Shown: positions 39,133-49,266 of the stretch, in pieces
Numbering within the stretch: the stretch's first letter is position 1
Layout: every line of letters starts with the position of its first letter
Assembly: GCF_018531425.1 (NCBI RefSeq)
Contig: NZ_JAHBOI010000001.1
Coordinates: 62,001 to 126,000 of the forward strand
DNA from: Paenarthrobacter sp. DKR-5
GTDB taxonomy: Bacteria; Actinomycetota; Actinomycetes; Actinomycetales; Micrococcaceae
Direction of reading: 5' to 3'
DNA: 64,000 nucleotides
Translations under genes and position numbers: made by a program
The notes under the pieces: generated by a model
The model's input: the letters and a program-made list of their open reading frames with translations, nothing else
Database searches by the model: none
What the model was told of the DNA's origin: nothing

Positions 39133-39174
39133 GACTCCCGGTGGGTGGAACTTCAGTCCCACCCACCGGGAGTC
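39133..39174 (-). terminator. intrinsic terminator between rplO and secY
   Basis: GACTCCCGGTGGGTGG at 39133-39148 pairs perfectly with CCACCCACCGGGAGTC at 39159-39174. On the minus strand it is followed by TTTGTCG. It closes the rplN-rplO transcript 28 bases after the rplO stop. Confidence 0.85.
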
Positions 39175-39202
39175 CAGTCAGCTAAAGCGCGCCGGAGCGT
39201 GC

Positions 39203-39685
39203 TTAGAGTGCCGTGGTGCTTCCACCCGCGGCCGCGATCTTCTCGGCGGCGCTAGCGGAGAACGCATTCGCTGTGACGTCCACCTTGACGGTGATGTCGC
39301 CGGTGCCCAGCACCTTCACGGGCTGGTTCTTGCGAACCGCACCCTTCTCGACCAGGTTCTCCACGGTCACCGTGCCACCCTCGGGGAACAGCTCGGAGAG
39401 CTTGTCGAGGTTGACGACCTGGAATTCCACGCGGAACGGGTTCTTGAACCCGCGCAGCTTCGGCAGGCGCATGTGCAGCGGCAGCTGGCCGCCGGCAAAG
39501 CCAGCCTTCACCTGGTAGCGGGCCTTCGTACCCTTGGTACCGCGACCGGCGGTCTTACCCTTGGAGCCTTCACCGCGGCCCACACGGGTCTTCGCGGTCT
39601 TGGCGCCGGCGGCGGGACGCAGGTGGTGGACCTTGAGCGCGTGCTCCTTGGCTTCCGCCTGAGCAGCGGTTTCCTTCTCTGCCAT
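39203..39685 (-). CDS. rplO: 50S ribosomal protein L15
   Basis: A 160-residue L15. The core has [33 protein letters not shown] and [15 protein letters not shown]. The first ten residues ([10 protein letters not shown]) are a charged extension. It follows rpmD with the stop and start sharing one base. Confidence 0.97.
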   Translation of the reverse strand: MAEKETAAQAEAKEHALKVHHLRPAAGAKTAKTRVGRGEGSKGKTAGRGTKGTKARYQVKAGFAGGQLPLHMRLPKLRGFKNPFRVEFQVVNLDKLSELFPEGGTVTVENLVEKGAVRKNQPVKVLGTGDITVKVDVTANAFSASAAEKIAAAGGSTTAL

Positions 39686-39897
39686 TACTTCGCCTCCTCA
39701 ACCTTCACGAGGTGCGGAACCGTGTTGATCATTCCAACGGTCACTTCGTCGGCGGTACGGACCACGGAGTGGCCGATGCGCTTCAGACCGAGTGAGCGAA
39801 GGGTGTCGCGCTGGTTCTGCTTGCCGCCAATGACGGACTTGATCTGAGTGATTTCCAACTTTGCGTCGGATGCAACGAGGTTCTTCGGGGTTGCCAT
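39685..39897 (-). CDS. rpmD: 50S ribosomal protein L30
   Basis: A 70-residue L30. [20 protein letters not shown] and [20 protein letters not shown] are diagnostic. The ATG at 39897 gives MATPKNLVA; it shares a base with the rpsE stop. The gene lies in the standard rpsE-rpmD-rplO order. Confidence 0.97.
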   Translation of the reverse strand: MATPKNLVASDAKLEITQIKSVIGGKQNQRDTLRSLGLKRIGHSVVRTADEVTVGMINTVPHLVKVEEAK

Positions 39898-40607
39898 TAC
39901 GCACCTGCCTTCTGCTGAAGAGAACGGAGCAGTGCCGGCGGAACAACCTCGTCCATCGGCAGCCCGCGGCGGGCGGCGACAGCAGCAGGCTCTTCGAGCT
40001 TGCGCAGCGCCTCCACCGTGGCGTGCACGATGTTGATCGCGTTGGAGGAGCCGAGGGACTTGGACAGGACGTCGTGGACGCCTGCGCACTCGAGCACGGC
40101 ACGCACCGGACCACCGGCGATAACACCGGTACCCGGGGACGCCGGACGCAGCAGCACTACGCCCGCAGCGGCCTCGCCCTGCACGGTGTGCGGGACGGTG
40201 CCCTGGACGCGGGGAACGCGGAAGAAGGACTTCTTCGCTTCCTCGACGCCCTTGGCGATGGCCGCGGGAACTTCCTTGGCCTTGCCGTAGCCGACGCCCA
40301 CCAGGCCGTTGCCGTCACCGACGACAACCAGCGCGGTGAAGCTGAAGCGACGGCCGCCCTTGACGACCTTCGCCACACGGTTGATGGCTACAACGCGCTC
40401 GACGTACTGGTTCTTCTCTGCGTCGCGGGCGCTGTCGCGGCCACCACGGCCGCCGCGCTCGCCACGGCCACCACGGTCGCCACGCTCGCCACGGCGTCCG
40501 CCGCGGCGGTCGTCCGTGCTCGTAGCGGCGGACTCGGGGGCCTCAGTTGCTTCAGCAGCTACAGCTTCAGTCACCTGATTTTCCTTTTCATTGTTGACAG
40601 CGGTCAC
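39897..40607 (-). CDS. rpsE: 30S ribosomal protein S5 with Arg/Gly-rich N-terminal extension
   Basis: A 236-residue S5. The conserved core starts around residue 66 ([20 protein letters not shown]). Before it lies an extension with an acidic part and then an Arg-Gly-rich block ([20 protein letters not shown]). The core includes [20 protein letters not shown]5 lines the mRNA entry side of the small subunit. It overlaps rplR by four bases. Confidence 0.97.
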   Translation of the reverse strand: MTAVNNEKENQVTEAVAAEATEAPESAATSTDDRRGGRRGERGDRGGRGERGGRGGRDSARDAEKNQYVERVVAINRVAKVVKGGRRFSFTALVVVGDGNGLVGVGYGKAKEVPAAIAKGVEEAKKSFFRVPRVQGTVPHTVQGEAAAGVVLLRPASPGTGVIAGGPVRAVLECAGVHDVLSKSLGSSNAINIVHATVEALRKLEEPAAVAARRGLPMDEVVPPALLRSLQQKAGA

Positions 40608-40975
40608 AGTGCCAGCCCACCTTCGCGTGCGCCGTCGGCGACGGCGGCGATCCGGCCGTGGTACTTGTTGCCGCCGCGGTCGAAGACCACAGCTTCGATT
40701 CCGGCCTTCTTGGCACGCTCGGCCACGAGCTCGCCGACGCGCTTGGCCTTGGCGGTCTTGTCGCCGTCGAACGCGCGCAGGTCGGCTTCCAGCGTGGAAG
40801 CGGACGCCACGGTGATGCCCTGGCTGTCATCGACGACCTGCACGAAGACGTGGCGGGCCGAACGGTTCACGACCAGGCGCGGACGAACCGCGCTGCCCGT
40901 AATGCGCTTGCGAACGCGCAGGTGACGCCGGCCGCGGGAGGCCTGCTTGCTCTTACCTTTTACTCCAAGAGCCAT
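40604..40975 (-). CDS. rplR: 50S ribosomal protein L18
   Basis: A 123-residue L18 that binds 5S r[23 protein letters not shown] and the C-terminal [20 protein letters not shown] match the family. It starts two bases after rplF ends and overlaps rpsE. Confidence 0.97.
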   Translation of the reverse strand: MALGVKGKSKQASRGRRHLRVRKRITGSAVRPRLVVNRSARHVFVQVVDDSQGITVASASTLEADLRAFDGDKTAKAKRVGELVAERAKKAGIEAVVFDRGGNKYHGRIAAVADGAREGGLAL

Positions 40976-40977
40976 GA

Positions 40978-41514
40978 TTACTTACCAGCCTTTCCGACCT
41001 TGCGGCGGATAACTTCGCCAGCGTAGCGAATGCCCTTGCCCTTGTACGGGTCGGGCTTGCGCAGCTTGCGGATGTTGGCAGCGACCTCGCCGACCTGCTG
41101 CTTGTCGATACCGGAGACGGAGAGCCTGGTGGGGCCCTCGACGGTCAGGGTGATGCCTTCCGGAGCCTTGACGGCGACCGGGTGGCTGTAGCCCAGAGCG
41201 AACTCCAGGTCAGAACCCTTGGCCTGGACACGGTAACCGGTGCCCACAATCTCGAGCTTCTTCTCGTAGCCGTCGGTGACGCCCACGATCATGTTCGAGA
41301 TCAGGGTGCGGGTCAGGCCGTGCAGCGAACGCGACTCGCGCTCGTCGTTCGGCCGGGTCACCGTCAGCGTGTTCTCCTCGAGGGCGACCTCGATCGGGTT
41401 GGCGACGGTGTGGCTGAGTTCACCCTTGGTGCCCTTGACCGAGACAACGTTGCCGTTGACCTTGACCTCGACGCCGGCGGGAACGGTGATGGGGAGACGT
41501 CCAATACGTGACAT
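40978..41514 (-). CDS. rplF: 50S ribosomal protein L6
   Basis: A 178-residue L6 with its two alpha/beta repeats. It starts [20 protein letters not shown] and carries the C-terminal signature [19 protein letters not shown]. It follows rpsH by 17 bases. Confidence 0.97.
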   Translation of the reverse strand: MSRIGRLPITVPAGVEVKVNGNVVSVKGTKGELSHTVANPIEVALEENTLTVTRPNDERESRSLHGLTRTLISNMIVGVTDGYEKKLEIVGTGYRVQAKGSDLEFALGYSHPVAVKAPEGITLTVEGPTRLSVSGIDKQQVGEVAANIRKLRKPDPYKGKGIRYAGEVIRRKVGKAGK

Positions 41515-41531
41515 TGTTCTCTTCCTTCCCG

Positions 41532-41930
41532 TTACCAGACGTAGGCGAGGACTTCCCCACCCACGCCCTTCTTCGACGCCTGGCGGTCCGTGAGCAGACC
41601 GGAGGAGGTGGACAGGATGGCGATGCCCAGGCCGCCCAGCACGTGCGGGAGGTTGGTGGACTTCGCGTAAACGCGCAGACCGGGCTTGGAGATGCGGCGA
41701 ACACCGGCGATGGAACGCTCGCGGTTCGGACCGAACTTCAACTCGATGGTCAGCTTCTTGCCGACCTCGGCATCCTCGACCTTCCAGGAGGCAATGTAGC
41801 CTTCGGCCTTCAGGATGTCGGCAACGTGTGCCTTGAGCTTGCTGTAAGGCATAGTCACGGAATCGTGGTATGCCGAGTTTGCATTGCGCAGACGCGTGAG
41901 CATGTCTGCGACAGGATCTGTCATAGTCAT
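41532..41930 (-). CDS. rpsH: 30S ribosomal protein S8
   Basis: A 132-residue S8. [18 protein letters not shown] opens it, and [19 protein letters not shown] is the C-terminal block. Start at 41930 or two codons later. It follows rplE directly; the 63-base gap is too short for the rpsN gene found there in many other bacteria. Confidence 0.97.
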   Translation of the reverse strand: MTMTDPVADMLTRLRNANSAYHDSVTMPYSKLKAHVADILKAEGYIASWKVEDAEVGKKLTIELKFGPNRERSIAGVRRISKPGLRVYAKSTNLPHVLGGLGIAILSTSSGLLTDRQASKKGVGGEVLAYVW

Positions 41931-41993
41931 TTGGGCTCTAGCCCTTCCTCGTAACGGTTTCCAGCTGTGAAGCTGGACCTGCAACGTAGTTGA

Positions 41994-42572
41994 TTAGTCT
42001 TCGGTCTTGAACGGGAAACCAAGCGCCTTGAGCAGCGCGCGGCCTTCGTCATCGGTCTTGGCGGTGGTCACGACGGTGATGTCCATGCCGCGCACGCGGT
42101 CAATGGAGTCCTGGTCGATCTCGTGGAACATCACTTGTTCGGTCAGACCGAAGGTGTAGTTGCCGTTGCCATCAAACTGCTTGCCGTTGAGCCCGCGGAA
42201 GTCACGGATACGCGGCAGGGCCAGCGACACCAGACGGTCCACGAATTCCCACATGCGGTCCCCGCGAAGCGTAGCGTGCGCGCCGATCGGCATGCCTTCG
42301 CGCAGCTTGAACTGGGCGATGGACTTGCGGGCCTTGGTCACCTGCGGCTTCTGGCCCGTGATGAGGGTCAGGTCGCGCACGGCACCGTCGATGAGCTTCG
42401 AGTCCTTGGCGGCGTCACCGACACCCATGTTCACGACAACCTTCACCAGGCGCGGAACCTGGTTGACGTTCTCGTAGTTGAACTCGTCCTGCAGCGACTT
42501 CTTGATGGTCTCCTGGTACTTCGTCTTCAGACGGGGAAGTACCTTGGCCGGGGTTTCGAGCGTCTCGGTCAT
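41994..42572 (-). CDS. rplE: 50S ribosomal protein L5
   Basis: A 192-residue L5. [39 protein letters not shown] and [20 protein letters not shown] are family blocks. L5 binds 5S rRNA and contacts the P-site tRNA. Its start shares a base with the rplX stop. Confidence 0.97.
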   Translation of the reverse strand: MTETLETPAKVLPRLKTKYQETIKKSLQDEFNYENVNQVPRLVKVVVNMGVGDAAKDSKLIDGAVRDLTLITGQKPQVTKARKSIAQFKLREGMPIGAHATLRGDRMWEFVDRLVSLALPRIRDFRGLNGKQFDGNGNYTFGLTEQVMFHEIDQDSIDRVRGMDITVVTTAKTDDEGRALLKALGFPFKTED

Positions 42573-42937
42573 TAGATGTCCTTCCCGGAGCTCTTGGCCA
42601 CGCGGACACGCACGGTGCGCTGGCGGCCGTCGCGCTCAACGGTCTCGGTGCGGAAACCGACACGCGTCGGCTTCTTGGTCGACGGGTCAACGACGGCCAC
42701 GTTGGAAATGTGGATCGGGGCCTCTACGGTCTCGATGCCGCCGGTCTTGGTCCCGCGCTGGGACTGTCCGACCTTGGTGTGCTTGGTGACGCGGTTGATG
42801 CCCTCGACGAGCACGCGGTTGGTCTCCGGGAACACGCGAAGAACCTTGCCCTGCTTGCCGCGGTCGCCGCCGCGGTCCTGCTTGGCGCCAGTGATGACCT
42901 GGACGAGGTCACCCTTCTTGATCTTGAACTTCGCCAT
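42572..42937 (-). CDS. rplX: 50S ribosomal protein L24
   Basis: A 121-residue L24 with a KOW motif: [19 protein letters not shown] and [20 protein letters not shown]. The ATG at 42937 is the family start; the longer frame upstream lies in rplN. It follows rplN by two bases. Confidence 0.97.
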   Translation of the reverse strand: MAKFKIKKGDLVQVITGAKQDRGGDRGKQGKVLRVFPETNRVLVEGINRVTKHTKVGQSQRGTKTGGIETVEAPIHISNVAVVDPSTKKPTRVGFRTETVERDGRQRTVRVRVAKSSGKDI

Positions 42938-42939
42938 GG

Positions 42940-43308
42940 TTACAGCACCTCCGGAGCCAGCGAGATGATCTTCATGAACCGCTTGTCGCGCAGCTCGCGG
43001 CCAACCGGGCCGAAGATGCGGGTACCGCGGGGGTCGCCGTCGTTCTTGAGAATCACTGCGGCGTTCTCGTCGAACTTGATGTAGGAACCGTCGGCGCGAC
43101 GGCGCTCCTTCTTGGTGCGGACGACAACCGCCTTGACGACGTCGCCCTTCTTGACGTTGCCGCCCGGGATTGCATCCTTGACGGTGGCAACGATGACGTC
43201 GCCGATGCCTGCGTAGCGACGGCCGGAACCACCGAGAACGCGGATGGTGAGGATTTCCTTCGCACCCGTGTTGTCGGCGACCTTCAGTCGCGACTCCTGC
43301 TGAATCAC
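42940..43308 (-). CDS. rplN: 50S ribosomal protein L14
   Basis: A 122-residue L14 beginning [20 protein letters not shown] and ending [12 protein letters not shown]. It is the first gene of the spc operon. A 174-base gap with two hairpins separates it from rpsQ of the S10 operon. Confidence 0.97.
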   Translation of the reverse strand: MIQQESRLKVADNTGAKEILTIRVLGGSGRRYAGIGDVIVATVKDAIPGGNVKKGDVVKAVVVRTKKERRRADGSYIKFDENAAVILKNDGDPRGTRIFGPVGRELRDKRFMKIISLAPEVL

Positions 43309-43407
43309 TTATTACTCCTGTCGTCGCGCCGGTTCTCACACTCGTGAGCCTTGCGGAACGGATATTGTCTCTTGGCTCGCCTGGAACGCCAGGGCGATCC
43401 TAATCCC

Positions 43408-43468
43408 GGGACCCTCACTGAGGGCCCACGCGCCTCCGTCGCGCACCGCAAGAAACGGCACGCGACGG
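43408..43468 (-). terminator. tandem hairpins between the S10 and spc operons
   Basis: CCGTCGCGCACCG at 43436-43448 pairs with CGGCACGCGACGG at 43456-43468 (one mismatch). A second stem, GGGACCCTC with GAGGGCCC, lies at 43408-43427. Neither has a T-run. They sit in the 174-base gap after rpsQ and may act as partial terminator or RNA processing site at the operon boundary. Confidence 0.5.
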
Positions 43469-43482
43469 GAGCGTGTTTGGAA

Positions 43483-43785
43483 TTACTTGGCCTTCTCGAG
43501 GATCTCCACGATCCGCCACCGCTTGGTGGCGGAGAGCGGACGAGTCTCGCTGATCAGAACCAGGTCACCGATGCCGGCGCTGTTCTGCTCGTCGTGGGCC
43601 TTGACTTTCGAAGTCCGACGGATAACTTTACCGTACAAAGCGTGCTTTACGCGATCTTCCACCTGTACGACGACGGTCTTGTCCATCTTGTCCGAGACCA
43701 CGTACCCGCGGCGGGTCTTGCGGTAGGCACGCGCGGTGCCCTTTGTCTCGCTCACAGCTGCTTCTTCCTTCTGCTGCTCGGTCAC
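43483..43785 (-). CDS. rpsQ: 30S ribosomal protein S17
   Basis: A 100-residue S17. The core has [31 protein letters not shown] and [14 protein letters not shown]. The first 15 or so residues are an acidic extension. It overlaps rpmC by four bases and is the last gene of the S10 operon. Confidence 0.96.
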   Translation of the reverse strand: MTEQQKEEAAVSETKGTARAYRKTRRGYVVSDKMDKTVVVQVEDRVKHALYGKVIRRTSKVKAHDEQNSAGIGDLVLISETRPLSATKRWRIVEILEKAK

Positions 43786-44153
43786 TTGGCATCCTCCTCG
43801 GAAACCTCAGCGGCCTCCACAGCCTCAGCCTCGGCGGCCGGCTTTGCGGCCTTCTTGGCTGCAGGCTTCTTGGCGGCGGTCTTCTTCTCCGCCTTCTTTT
43901 CTTCCTTGGCTTCCACCACGGGGGCGGCTACGACGGAACGAATGCCCAGCTCACGCTCGCGAAGCACGGTGTAGATGCGGGCGATATCCCGCTTCACCGC
44001 GCGCAGGCGGCCGTGGTTCTCCAGCTGTCCGGTAGCGGACTGGAAACGGAGGTTGAACAGCTCCTCCTTGGACTTGCGCAGTTCCTCAACGAGACGCTCG
44101 TTGTCGAAACCGTCAAGCTGCGCGGGGGCCAGATCCTTGGATCCAACTGCCAT
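43782..44153 (-). CDS. rpmC: 50S ribosomal protein L29 with C-terminal Lys/Ala extension
   Basis: A 123-residue protein. The L29 core ([20 protein letters not shown], then [18 protein letters not shown]) ends near residue 75. The rest is a Lys/Ala/Glu-rich tail ([20 protein letters not shown]), almost doubling the normal length of about 65-70. It is two bases downstream of rplP. Confidence 0.95.
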   Translation of the reverse strand: MAVGSKDLAPAQLDGFDNERLVEELRKSKEELFNLRFQSATGQLENHGRLRAVKRDIARIYTVLRERELGIRSVVAAPVVEAKEEKKAEKKTAAKKPAAKKAAKPAAEAEAVEAAEVSEEDAK

Positions 44154-44155
44154 TT

Positions 44156-44572
44156 CTATTCACCACCTTCGCGACGCACAATGCGTGCCTTCAACGGGAG
44201 CTTGTGGATTGCCAGGCGCAGGGCCTCACGAGCTACTTCATCACTGACACCGGAGAGTTCGAACAGAACCCGGCCCGGCTTGACGTTGGCGACCCACCAC
44301 TCGGGCGAACCCTTACCGGAACCCATGCGGGTTTCGGCCGGCTTCTTCGTCAACGGACGGTCCGGGTAAATGTTGATCCAGACCTTGCCGCCACGCTTGA
44401 TGTGGCGGGTCATGGCGATACGGGCCGATTCGATCTGACGGTTGGTCACGTAGGCCGGGGTAAGGGCCTGGATACCGTACTCGCCGAAGGTAACCCTGGT
44501 GCCGCCGGTGGCAGCGCCGGAACGACCCGGGTGGTGCTGCTTACGGAACTTGACTCGACGTGGGATAAGCAT
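44156..44572 (-). CDS. rplP: 50S ribosomal protein L16
   Basis: A 138-residue L16. [39 protein letters not shown] and [19 protein letters not shown] are diagnostic. L16 helps position A-site tRNA. It is adjacent to rpsC without a gap. Confidence 0.97.
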   Translation of the reverse strand: MLIPRRVKFRKQHHPGRSGAATGGTRVTFGEYGIQALTPAYVTNRQIESARIAMTRHIKRGGKVWINIYPDRPLTKKPAETRMGSGKGSPEWWVANVKPGRVLFELSGVSDEVAREALRLAIHKLPLKARIVRREGGE

Positions 44573-45388
44573 TTAAGCCTGTCCTCCTTCTGCAGTCTCA
44601 GCGCCAGCTGCTACTGCCTCGGCCGGAGCCTCGGCTGCAGGAGCCTCAGCGCGGTCGTTGCGACGACGACGGTCGCCGGAAGGACGTCCGCCCGGGCGCT
44701 CGCCGCGGCCGCGGGACGGAGCTGCAGCCTGCTGCGCAGCCAGTTCCTTGGCGGTGACGTCACCCTTGTAGATCCAGACCTTCACGCCGATGCGGCCGAA
44801 GGTGGTCTTGGCTTCGTAGAAGCCGTAGTCGATGTTCGCGCGCAGGGTGTGCAGGGGCACACGGCCTTCGCGATAGAACTCCGAGCGGCTCATTTCGGCG
44901 CCGCCCAGACGGCCCGAGCAAGCAACACGGATGCCCTGGGCACCGGCGCGCTGCGCGGACTGCATGGCCTTCTTCATCGCGCGGCGGAACGCCACGCGGG
45001 AAGTCAGCTGCTCGGCGATGCCCTGGGCAACGAGCTGGGCTTCGATCTCGGGGTTCTTGACCTCGAGGATGTTCAGCTGAACCTGCTTGCCGGTGAGCTT
45101 CTCCAGCTCGCCGCGGATGCGGTCGGCTTCGGCGCCGCGGCGGCCGATGACGATGCCCGGGCGTGCCGTGTGGATGTCCACGCGGACACGGTCACGGGTG
45201 CGCTCGATCTCGACCTTGGCGATGCCGGCGCGCTCCATGCCCGTGGACATGAGCTGGCGGATCTTGACGTCCTCGCGGACGAAGTCCTTGTAGCGCTGGC
45301 CGGCCTTGTTGCTGTCGGCAAACCAGTGCGAGACGTGGTCCGTGGTGATGCCGAGTCGGAACCCGTGCGGGTTTACTTTCTGACCCAC
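44573..45388 (-). CDS. rpsC: 30S ribosomal protein S3 with Arg-rich and acidic C-terminal tail
   Basis: A 271-residue S3. [20 protein letters not shown] opens it; the KH domain shows [19 protein letters not shown] and the C-terminal domain [17 protein letters not shown]. After about residue 215 comes a tail with Arg/Gly-rich and then Ala/Glu-rich segments. S3 sits at the mRNA entry. It begins directly after rplV. Confidence 0.97.
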   Translation of the reverse strand: MGQKVNPHGFRLGITTDHVSHWFADSNKAGQRYKDFVREDVKIRQLMSTGMERAGIAKVEIERTRDRVRVDIHTARPGIVIGRRGAEADRIRGELEKLTGKQVQLNILEVKNPEIEAQLVAQGIAEQLTSRVAFRRAMKKAMQSAQRAGAQGIRVACSGRLGGAEMSRSEFYREGRVPLHTLRANIDYGFYEAKTTFGRIGVKVWIYKGDVTAKELAAQQAAAPSRGRGERPGGRPSGDRRRRNDRAEAPAAEAPAEAVAAGAETAEGGQA

Positions 45389-45754
45389 TTAGCGGCCCTC
45401 CTCTTTCTCGGGGGTGGCAACGACAACGGTGATGTGGCTCGTCCGCTTCTTGATGCGGTAAGCGCGGCCCTGGGCACGCGGCTGGAACCGCTTCATGGTC
45501 GGGCCTTCATCAACAAACGCTTCGCTGATGTAGAGGTCGCTCTCGTCGAATCCGACGCCGTCACGGTCCGCGAGGACCCGGGCGTTGGCAACGGCGGACT
45601 GAACAACCTTGAATACCGGCTCCGAAGCTGCCTGCTCGGCAAACTTCAGAATCGCCAGTGCCTCATTCGCCTGCTTGCCACGAACAAGGTTGACGACGCG
45701 CCGGGCCTTCATAGGCGTTACGCGGATGTGCCGCGCAATGGCCTTGGCTTCCAT
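45389..45754 (-). CDS. rplV: 50S ribosomal protein L22
   Basis: A 121-residue L22. It starts [20 protein letters not shown] and ends with [17 protein letters not shown], the hairpin that reaches into the exit tunnel. It lies between rpsS and rpsC in the standard order. Confidence 0.97.
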   Translation of the reverse strand: MEAKAIARHIRVTPMKARRVVNLVRGKQANEALAILKFAEQAASEPVFKVVQSAVANARVLADRDGVGFDESDLYISEAFVDEGPTMKRFQPRAQGRAYRIKKRTSHITVVVATPEKEEGR

Positions 45755-45792
45755 TGCTTTCCTTCTCTCGTCTGTTCCGAAGAGCCAAACGC

Positions 45793-46074
45793 CTAGCGGC
45801 GCTTGCCCTTCTTGTCGTCCTTAACATGGCCGCGGAAAGTCCGCGTGGGGGCGAATTCGCCGAGCTTGTGCCCGACCATCGACTCGGTCACAAACACGGG
45901 GATGTGCTTGCGTCCGTCGTGCACGGCGATCGTGTGCCCGAGCATGTCGGGGATGATCATCGACCGGCGGGACCACGTCTTGATGACGTTCTTGGTGCCC
46001 TTTTCGTTTTCGTTGGCGACCTTCACAAAGAGGTGCTGGTCAACGAAGGGACCCTTCTTCAGGCTGCGTGGCAT
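45793..46074 (-). CDS. rpsS: 30S ribosomal protein S19
   Basis: A 93-residue S19. [19 protein letters not shown] and [20 protein letters not shown] are conserved. It starts 12 bases after rplB. Confidence 0.97.
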   Translation of the reverse strand: MPRSLKKGPFVDQHLFVKVANENEKGTKNVIKTWSRRSMIIPDMLGHTIAVHDGRKHIPVFVTESMVGHKLGEFAPTRTFRGHVKDDKKGKRR

Positions 46075-46086
46075 GTCTCCAGGCTC

Positions 46087-46926
46087 CTATCGCTTGTTCT
46101 TGCCAGTACGACGGCGACGCACAATAAGCTTGTCGCTCTCTTTGTTCGGGCGGCGGGTGCGGCCCTCGGGCTTGCCGTTCGGGTTGACCGGGTGGCGTCC
46201 ACCGGAGGTCTTACCTTCACCACCACCGTGGGGGTGGTCGACAGGGTTCATGGCCACACCACGCACGGTCGGGCGGACGCCCTTCCAGCGCAGACGGCCG
46301 GCCTTGCCCCAGTTGATGTTCGACTGCTCGGCGTTGCCGACCTCGCCGACCGTGGCGCGGCAGCGCACGTCGACGTTGCGGATTTCACCGGAGGGCAGAC
46401 GCAGCTGGGCGAAGCGGCCTTCCTTGGCGACGAGCTGAACCGAAGCACCGGCGGAGCGGGCCATCTTGGCACCGCCGCCCGGACGCAGCTCCACGGCGTG
46501 GATAACGGTACCCACCGGGATGTTGCGCAGCGGGAGGTTGTTGCCAGGCTTGATGTCGGCGCCGGCTCCGGCCTCGACGAAGTCGCCCTGCTTCAGCTTG
46601 TTCGGCGCGATGATGTAGCGCTTGGTGCCATCAACGTAGTGCAGCAGCGCAATGCGTGCGGTGCGGTTCGGATCGTACTCGATCTCGGCAACGCGGGCGT
46701 CAACGCCGTCCTTGTCGTGGCGACGGAAGTCGATCAGACGGTACTGGCGCTTGTGTCCGCCACCCTTGTGACGGGTGGTGATCTTACCGGTGTTGTTGCG
46801 GCCGCCCTTCTTGGGCAGCGGGCGCACCAACGACTTTTCCGGCGTCGACCGCGTGATTTCTGCGAAGTCGGCTACGCTCGAGCCGCGGCGGCCCGGCGTA
46901 GTCGGCTTGTATTTACGGATTCCCAT
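46087..46926 (-). CDS. rplB: 50S ribosomal protein L2
   Basis: A 279-residue L2. [20 protein letters not shown] starts the protein; the C-terminal [20 protein letters not shown] holds the conserved His required for peptidyl transfer. It follows rplW by 31 bases. Confidence 0.98.
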   Translation of the reverse strand: MGIRKYKPTTPGRRGSSVADFAEITRSTPEKSLVRPLPKKGGRNNTGKITTRHKGGGHKRQYRLIDFRRHDKDGVDARVAEIEYDPNRTARIALLHYVDGTKRYIIAPNKLKQGDFVEAGAGADIKPGNNLPLRNIPVGTVIHAVELRPGGGAKMARSAGASVQLVAKEGRFAQLRLPSGEIRNVDVRCRATVGEVGNAEQSNINWGKAGRLRWKGVRPTVRGVAMNPVDHPHGGGEGKTSGGRHPVNPNGKPEGRTRRPNKESDKLIVRRRRTGKNKR

Positions 46927-46957
46927 AACTCATTTCCTCGTTAAAGTGGTCTCCGCC

Positions 46958-47263
46958 CTAGCTGAGCGGACCGCCGAAGATGTCGATAGTGCCTTCCTTC
47001 AGGGTGACAATCGCGCGCTTGGTGTCCTTGCGCTGCCCCCATCCGAACTTGGTCCGCTTGCGCTTACCGGCACGGTTGATGGTGTTGATCGAGTCGACCT
47101 TGACGGAGAAAATCTTCTCCACGGCCAGCTTGATCTCGGTCTTGTTCGAGCGGGTGTCCACCAGGAAGGTGTACTTGCCCTCGTCGATCAGGCCGTAGCT
47201 CTTCTCCGAAACGACGGGTGCAAGCACGACGTCGCGCGGATCCTTAGCGGTGGTCGCGCTCAC
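46958..47263 (-). CDS. rplW: 50S ribosomal protein L23
   Basis: A 101-residue L23, the docking site for SRP and trigger factor near the tunnel exit. [20 protein letters not shown] and [17 protein letters not shown] are visible. It overlaps rplD by four bases. Confidence 0.97.
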   Translation of the reverse strand: MSATTAKDPRDVVLAPVVSEKSYGLIDEGKYTFLVDTRSNKTEIKLAVEKIFSVKVDSINTINRAGKRKRTKFGWGQRKDTKRAIVTLKEGTIDIFGGPLS

Positions 47264-47877
47264 TTGGCGTCCTCCTTGGCAGTGTTCTTAGCTGCGATGA
47301 ATGCCTCGTAAGCGGCCTGGGTGAAGATAACGTCATCGGAGACCAGCACGTCGTACGTGTTGAGCTGGTCCGCGTAGATCACGTGGACTTCGGCGAGGTT
47401 GCGGACGGACAGCGCGGCGACGTCGTTCGCGCGGTCGATGACCACGAGGACGTTCTTGCGCTCGGTGACCGAACGCAGCGCGTTGCGTGCTTCCTTGGTG
47501 GACGGCGCGGAGCCGGCAACCAGGGCGTCGAGGACGTGGATACGGCCGTTGCGTGCCCGGTCCGAGAGGGCGCCGCGGAGAGCAGCAGCCTTCATCTTCT
47601 TGGGGGTGCGCTGGCTGTAGTCGCGAGGCGTCGGGCCGTGCACGATGCCACCGCCGGTCATGTGCGGGGCGCGGATCGAACCCTGGCGGGCGCGGCCGGT
47701 GCCCTTCTGCTTGAACGGCTTGCGGCCGGCACCGGAAACCTCGGCGCGGGTCTTGGTCTTGTGCGTTCCCTGGCGGGCAGCAGCGAGCTGGGCGACGACG
47801 ACCTGGTGCAGCAGCGGCACGTTGGTCTGGACGTCGAAGATCTCTGCAGGCAGGTCAACATTCACAGTGTTTGCCAT
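47260..47877 (-). CDS. rplD: 50S ribosomal protein L4
   Basis: A 205-residue L4. [19 protein letters not shown] and [19 protein letters not shown] belong to the tunnel loop. In some bacteria L4 also represses its own operon; I see no direct evidence for that here. It is four bases after rplC. Confidence 0.97.
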   Translation of the reverse strand: MANTVNVDLPAEIFDVQTNVPLLHQVVVAQLAAARQGTHKTKTRAEVSGAGRKPFKQKGTGRARQGSIRAPHMTGGGIVHGPTPRDYSQRTPKKMKAAALRGALSDRARNGRIHVLDALVAGSAPSTKEARNALRSVTERKNVLVVIDRANDVAALSVRNLAEVHVIYADQLNTYDVLVSDDVIFTQAAYEAFIAAKNTAKEDAK

Positions 47878-47881
47878 TGGA

Positions 47882-48532
47882 CTAGGCTCCCTTCACGGCG
47901 GAACGGACGAGAACGACCGAGCCGCGGGCGCCGGGGACGGCACCCTTGATCAGAAGCAGCGACTTCTCGGCATCCACGCCGTGAACGGTGAGGTTCAGGG
48001 TGGTGTGACGGACGGCGCCCATGCGGCCGGCCATGCGAACGCCCTTGAAGACGCGGCTCGGGGTGGATGCGCCACCGATGGAACCGGGCTTGCGGTGGTT
48101 CTTGTGGGCACCGTGGGAGGCGCCGACACCGGAGAAGCCGTGACGCTTCATAACACCGGCGAAGCCCTTACCCTTGGAGGTGCCGACGACGTCGACCTTC
48201 TGGCCGGCTTCGAAGAGCTCAACGGAGAGCTCCTGGCCCAGCGAGTAGCTGTCGGTGTCTGCAGTGCGCAGCTCGACAACGTGGCGGCGCGGGGTCACGC
48301 CGGCCTTCTCGAAGTGGCCGGCCAGCGGCTTGGTCACCTTGCGCGGGTCGATCTGGCCGTAGCCGATCTGAACGGCGGTGTAGCCGTCAACGGCTGCGTC
48401 GCGCAGCTGGGTGACGACGTTGGAGTCAGCCTGGACGACGGTTACCGGCACAAGGCGGTTGTTCTCGTCCCAGACCTGGGTCATGCCGAGCTTCGTGCCC
48501 AGGATTCCCTTTACATTGCGGATCGCGGTCAT
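47882..48532 (-). CDS. rplC: 50S ribosomal protein L3
   Basis: A 216-residue L3. [20 protein letters not shown] and [20 protein letters not shown] are the diagnostic blocks, the second approaching the peptidyl transferase centre. It follows rpsJ by 19 bases. Confidence 0.97.
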   Translation of the reverse strand: MTAIRNVKGILGTKLGMTQVWDENNRLVPVTVVQADSNVVTQLRDAAVDGYTAVQIGYGQIDPRKVTKPLAGHFEKAGVTPRRHVVELRTADTDSYSLGQELSVELFEAGQKVDVVGTSKGKGFAGVMKRHGFSGVGASHGAHKNHRKPGSIGGASTPSRVFKGVRMAGRMGAVRHTTLNLTVHGVDAEKSLLLIKGAVPGARGSVVLVRSAVKGA

Positions 48533-48551
48533 AGTTTTCTCAGCACCTCCC

Positions 48552-48860
48552 TTAGAGCTTGATTTCGATGTTCACGTCGGCAGGCAGGTCGAGACGCATC
48601 AGCGAGTCAACGGCCTTCGGCGTGGGGTCGATAATGTCGATCAGACGCTTGTGCGTGCGCATTTCGAAGTGCTCGCGGCTGTCCTTGTACTTGTGGGGCG
48701 AACGGATAACGCAGTACACGTTCTTTTCCGTCGGAAGCGGCACGGGGCCGACTACCGTTGCGCCTGCGCGCGTGACCGTCTCAACGATCTTCCGTGCTGA
48801 AACATCAATGACCTCGTGGTCATATGACTTCAGCCGGATGCGGATTTTTTGTCCCGCCAT
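48552..48860 (-). CDS. rpsJ: 30S ribosomal protein S10
   Basis: A 102-residue S10. [20 protein letters not shown] opens it; the ATG at 48860 is the family start. [19 protein letters not shown] is the loop that also binds NusB in transcription antitermination. It is the first gene of the S10 operon, with a long leader. Confidence 0.97.
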
Positions 48861-49266
48861 GGCGTCGTGACTCTCTTTCCTGACATGCTGCTCTGTTTGG
48901 TTACAGTGTTCCGTTGTGCTTCCTGGCACATCTTCCAACAGACTGAATCCGGCAAATCCGGGTTCCTCAATCTGTCGAAGCTCCGACCCCCGAACTCGGG
49001 CGTGTCGCGCACGTTACACACACGACATCCCTCAACACTCTCCGGGGATGGGTCATATTTGGGCTTCAGCTTGGACCCTGACGCCAGGCATTATCCTGGC
49101 CGGGACACGAAGAAGCGCTTGAACAACTTGTCTAGTCTGCCAGATCGGCTGTGATAAAGCGAATCGGCCCCGCTCCCCCGGCCGAACGGCCACCAACGGC
49201 GGGTTGACGGGCGCGGAGGCCGCCACAACTGGCCGCTCGCGGGAGGGAACCGAAGGTCCGGAGCTG
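48861..49266. other. 406-bp region upstream of the S10 operon
   Basis: No gene is seen. The S10 promoter must lie here on the minus strand. A weak candidate is TTATCA-17-TAGACA around 49128-49156, which would give a leader of about 260 bases; a small hairpin around CCAGGCATTATCCTGG (49092-49107) lies within it. The region also contains copy C of the dispersed palindrome (49182-49239). Confidence 0.45.
49182..49239. repeat. dispersed 58-bp palindrome, copy C
   Basis: The left arm begins CCGAACGGCCACCAACGGCG at 49182. The right arm at 49220-49239 is CCGCCACAACTGGCCGCTCG. The right arm matches the reverse complement of the left arm of copies A and B at 18 of 19 positions. The left arm shares its first 11 bases with the reverse complement of the right arm of copy A. 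Confidence 0.75.

Noticed and set aside
44204-45796. A 530-codon plus-strand frame opposite rplP, rpsC and rplV
   Set aside because: Antisense to three conserved ribosomal genes; no recognisable domain.
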